A DNA stretch of 64,000 bases from Myxocyprinus asiaticus (taxonomy: Eukaryota > Chordata > Actinopteri > Cypriniformes > Catostomidae). The translations under genes were made by a program, and so were the position numbers. Positions 61,380-64,000 of this stretch are shown piece by piece (within the stretch, counting starts at the first letter, position 1; each line of letters starts with the position of its first letter). Under the pieces are notes generated by a model, which did no database searches, had not been told where the DNA came from, and was given only the letters and a program-made list of their open reading frames with translations. The DNA is taken from contig NC_059347.1 in NCBI RefSeq assembly GCF_019703515.2, positions 21,648,501 through 21,712,500 of the forward strand, read 5' to 3'.

Positions 61380-61692
61380 GATTCGCTGTTTGTTCAGAGG
61401 CGTTCAGCGCGAACCTGTCTCGAGGAACAAGCATGTAAAGAGTTTTCATTTGTCTGAAAACTGTTTGCAAGAATAACGTCATCTATGAGAATGCTGCAAA
61501 TTATCTCCGATCATTTCGGGAGGTGCTTTGAGTTTAATTTGCTTTATTTCCTCGCGGTTGGAATGCATTGTGGATTACTACATGATGCAAATGGAGCCAC
61601 TGGAGACGGTAAACATTTGGATTTGGGGAAGGTGGTTAAATAAGATTTTTTGATCACTTCGTTGTTTTATTGCTTTTCCATTTAAAGTGCAA
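61380..61692. repeat. Tandem duplication, copy 1
   Basis: Shares gattcgctgtttgttca, then gtctgaaaactgtttgcaag, gctgcaaattatctccgatc and tggttaaataagattttttg with 61784-62116, in the same order. Confidence 0.9.
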
Positions 61693-61783
61693 ATTGAATT
61701 TAGAAATGTCTTTTATGTTTTGCGTGTTTCAATTAATAAATAACATTTTTAAAGCAAAATCAATAAGGCAAAAAAATTCACCT

Positions 61784-62116
61784 GATTCGCTGTTTGTTCA
61801 AAGGCGTGCAGCACGAGCCTGTCATGTGGAACAAGGGCATGTAAAGAGTTTTCATTCTTTTTCTCTGTTTCATTTGTCTGAAAACTGTTTGCAAGAATAA
61901 TGTAGTCTGTGAGAATGCTGCAAATTATCTCCGATCATCTCGGGAGGTGCTGAGTTTAGTTCACTTTATTTCCACGTGGTTGGCATGCATTGTGAGCACA
62001 ACTCTGCAGGTTCAGAAATATATATCTTTGTATTAAATAAACAAAGACGAGAAGGTGGTTAAATAAGATTTTTTGATCACTTCATTATTTTATTGCTTTT
62101 TCCGTTTAAAGTGCAA
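61784..62116. repeat. Tandem duplication, copy 2
   Basis: Second copy of 61380-61692, offset 404 bases at the start and 424 at the end. It differs by small insertions (for example ctttttctctgtttc near 61858) and scattered substitutions. Confidence 0.9.
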
Positions 62117-62520
62117 GGGGAGACCTAGTGCCAAACAGCAACAACTGAGGACGTTTCTATTCGAAACATCTGTGTTGCTTTCTGAGCTACTCTCAACAGC
62201 AGCTCAAGTAATAATAAGAAATCTATTGAGCACTGCTTTCCTGGTTTATGGCCATTGTGCGGAGAGGCAGAGTCACAGCAGTTTACCAATGGATTTATTA
62301 ACTGCACAACTAGCATCTCCAAACGGAACTGCGAAAAGTTTGATCGTTTTCATACAGGTTTCTCTTGTGATATTCTTGAATCGCTTGACGTCTTCAATCA
62401 CCTGCAAGCAACTTATGTGTTTAAGATTTTTTTTTTTTCAAGATTCATTGCTCCTTTATGAATGCAGCACAGAAATTTAAAACTGCTGATTGAAATCTAA
62501 ATATTTGCAGAGAGAAAGGT

Positions 62521-63033
62521 GTTTTTAGCTCCCACCTAAAAAATGAGGCAACATGGCGAGCAGGGCGTCAGTAAAATGAAGTATCCTCCAACTGCACTAA
62601 TGACTGCAGTCAGCAGGGGTCATTAGCTGGAGACATACGGCAATGTGATTAATGCCTTCCCTCAACTGTGTTCATTCTGCAACTTTCCTCATCAGAGGTT
62701 ATGACTAACTTCTAATTGGGTTAGGTTATGACTAAATTACGTGTGTAATTTGTGTCAATGACTGTATGTCAGTGATTTGTGTCAATGACCCTAACTGCCT
62801 GTAATTACTTTAGTGAATAACAACTGATTATGCAGCTAGCAAGCAAAAAATTATAAATACAATATACTGTATATAAGATGTGAAACCCGAGATATGGAGT
62901 TCAATGGAAGACCCTTAATTATTCTTATATTAAAATATTCTGCCTCAGACAATGCAAGCAAACTTTGGAAAGGTTAAAATAGTACACCTACAATAAAACT
63001 GTAAACTAAAAATACAAATAAGGATTCAGTATT
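62521..63033 (-). other. setbp1: setbp1 intron, repeat-poor segment
   Basis: No transposon recognised. It contains short direct repeats (ggttatgacta at 62698 and 62725; tttgtgtcaatgac at 62748 and 62776). It could be conserved non-coding DNA. Confidence 0.4.
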
Positions 63034-63600
63034 AGGCCTGTCGCGATTATTACATCACCTGATTGCGATCATTTGATTTAACCAAGTTTATCTGAGAGAA
63101 CTGCGATAATTGAGCACTTCGAAAAATGACCACATTGTACTATTCAAATGCAAGATTTTTAAACAAATATAGAAATGCCAATCATGAACACGTTTCATGA
63201 ATGTTGAGTCTCATTTTCCAGTGCATCATGTGAGCACTTCAAATGAACTGAGGCCGTCACCAACCATAAAGAGCGCATGAAGATTAAATTGTAGCTGTGA
63301 TGTGTGCGCACCGCTCAAAAGTTTAGACAAATTTCGACAGTGAACACAACACATTCTGGTTACACTTTAACATTTGTGTAATGTCAAATGTTCTTGATTG
63401 TTGTGGGTTCATACACACAGGGTTTATGACATGCAGTGACAAAGAGGAGGGGACAAGGAGGAGATGCTTACTCTGTTACTGTGGAGATTATAAAATGGGG
63501 GATGTGCAGTTCGATATATATTATTGCTTCAAACTTCTTGAGCACTTGGTATGCCACTGTCAATATGGAGAAAAGTGATCGGATTACCTCAGATTCATAG
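63034..63600. mobile_element. Probable hAT-like left terminus (taggcctgtcgcgatta type)
   Basis: taggcctgtcgcgattatta followed by gcgatcatttg and ctgcgataattgagc. This resembles the terminus of a common fish hAT family. The right end was not found; the end coordinate is approximate. Confidence 0.45.
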
Positions 63601-63892
63601 TTTATGGTGAAAAAATTACAGAAATAATACAAAACTGCAAGCTACCCCAAATAATGCAGAGATTGATTGAATTTGCATAAATTCTTTTGATCGCAAATTC
63701 CTGGAGGGATAGAATGTGACATCTTTCACAAAAACAAAGCAATTTAATTACACCCAAGCAAGCCAAGTAATACTAAATTGTTTGTGAAGGCCAGTGAGAG
63801 TTTCAAGTATTTTTAAGCAAATTCTAACTTTTAGTGCACTGCATTTACTGCTGAAAAAGATATCTAGATTTGTACATTTACTGAGGAAAATG

Positions 63893-64000
63893 TGAGTGGT
63901 GCTTATCTTTGCAAAACTCGCCGCCAAGATATTGGGATACTGTGGTGGTCAGGGCATTGCTATGCTTCTGCTGATATAGTTCTGAGTGGTTGTTGGCATG
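63893..64000. repeat. Dispersed cyprinid repeat, second copy, cut by window edge
   Basis: gtggtgcttatctttgcaaa, then ggtggtcagggcattgctat and ctgagtggttgttggca correspond to 46930-47060 with many differences. Confidence 0.5.

Larger units (their letters stand above)
61003..62520. mobile_element. hAT-like element, left terminus only, with internal tandem duplication
   Basis: tagggctgggccatatgaca at 61003 matches the left terminus type of the elements at 49756 and 58603. No matching right terminus was found before 64000, so the end given is only where repeat-like sequence stops. The interior contains a ~320-bp tandem duplication and a decayed coding-like stretch after 62116 with no recognised family. 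Confidence 0.5.

Noticed and set aside
62073..62480. 135-codon plus-strand frame as a gene
   Set aside because: Begins inside the tandem duplication of a hAT-like region and shows no recognised domain.

Overview
The window is vertebrate nuclear DNA from a teleost fish, most likely a cyprinid. The evidence is split genes with GT/AG introns, AT-rich DNA, and a mix of L1/Tx1 and L2 LINEs, Tc1, hAT, Harbinger and TTAA-type DNA transposons, tRNA-derived SINEs and short inverted-repeat (MITE) families typical of carp-like fishes. There are no bacterial-style operons, CRISPR arrays or rRNA genes.

Two host genes are supported, both on the minus strand. At the left edge (1-2565) lie four exons of an SLC14 urea transporter, probably slc14a2; the gene runs off the left end. 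At 33435-45621 lie the giant internal exon and the last coding exon of setbp1 (SET-binding protein 1: AT-hooks, beta-TrCP degron, HCF1-binding motif). Its N-terminal exons were not found and probably lie beyond 64 kb. SETBP1 followed by SLC14A2 in the same orientation matches the human 18q12.3 gene order, so the assignments support each other.

Between and inside these genes the DNA is mostly transposons. 4189-15917 is bounded by a pair of nearly identical ~0.7 kb inverted repeats. Between them sit a full-length but broken L1/Tx1 LINE with a perfect target-site duplication, a 5'-truncated L2 LINE with a long intact reverse-transcriptase frame, and a Tc1 relic without its catalytic core. The right arm continues into a GC-rich minisatellite with alternating 42- and 61-bp units. 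16.4-30 kb is the rest of the intergenic region, with one clear hAT element (21319-22217) and little else. 30.0-33.4 kb is the likely setbp1 3' UTR. The last setbp1 intron (33.8-42.3 kb) holds several MITEs, a MITE/hAT/SINE nest and a TTAA-flanked element. The upstream setbp1 intron (45.6-64 kb) holds a four-level transposon nest (Harbinger > hAT > hAT > Tc1) at 48298-52976, further hAT elements at 53207-54713 and 58603-60659, a tandem duplication near 61.4-62.1 kb, and repeat-poor stretches that could be conserved regulatory DNA.

No wholly new multi-gene system is evident. The most unusual structures are the long inverted-repeat locus with an unrecognised 76-codon frame in both arms, the four-level transposon nest, and an in-frame stop in the last setbp1 exon followed by a tail that still weakly resembles the mammalian C-terminus.
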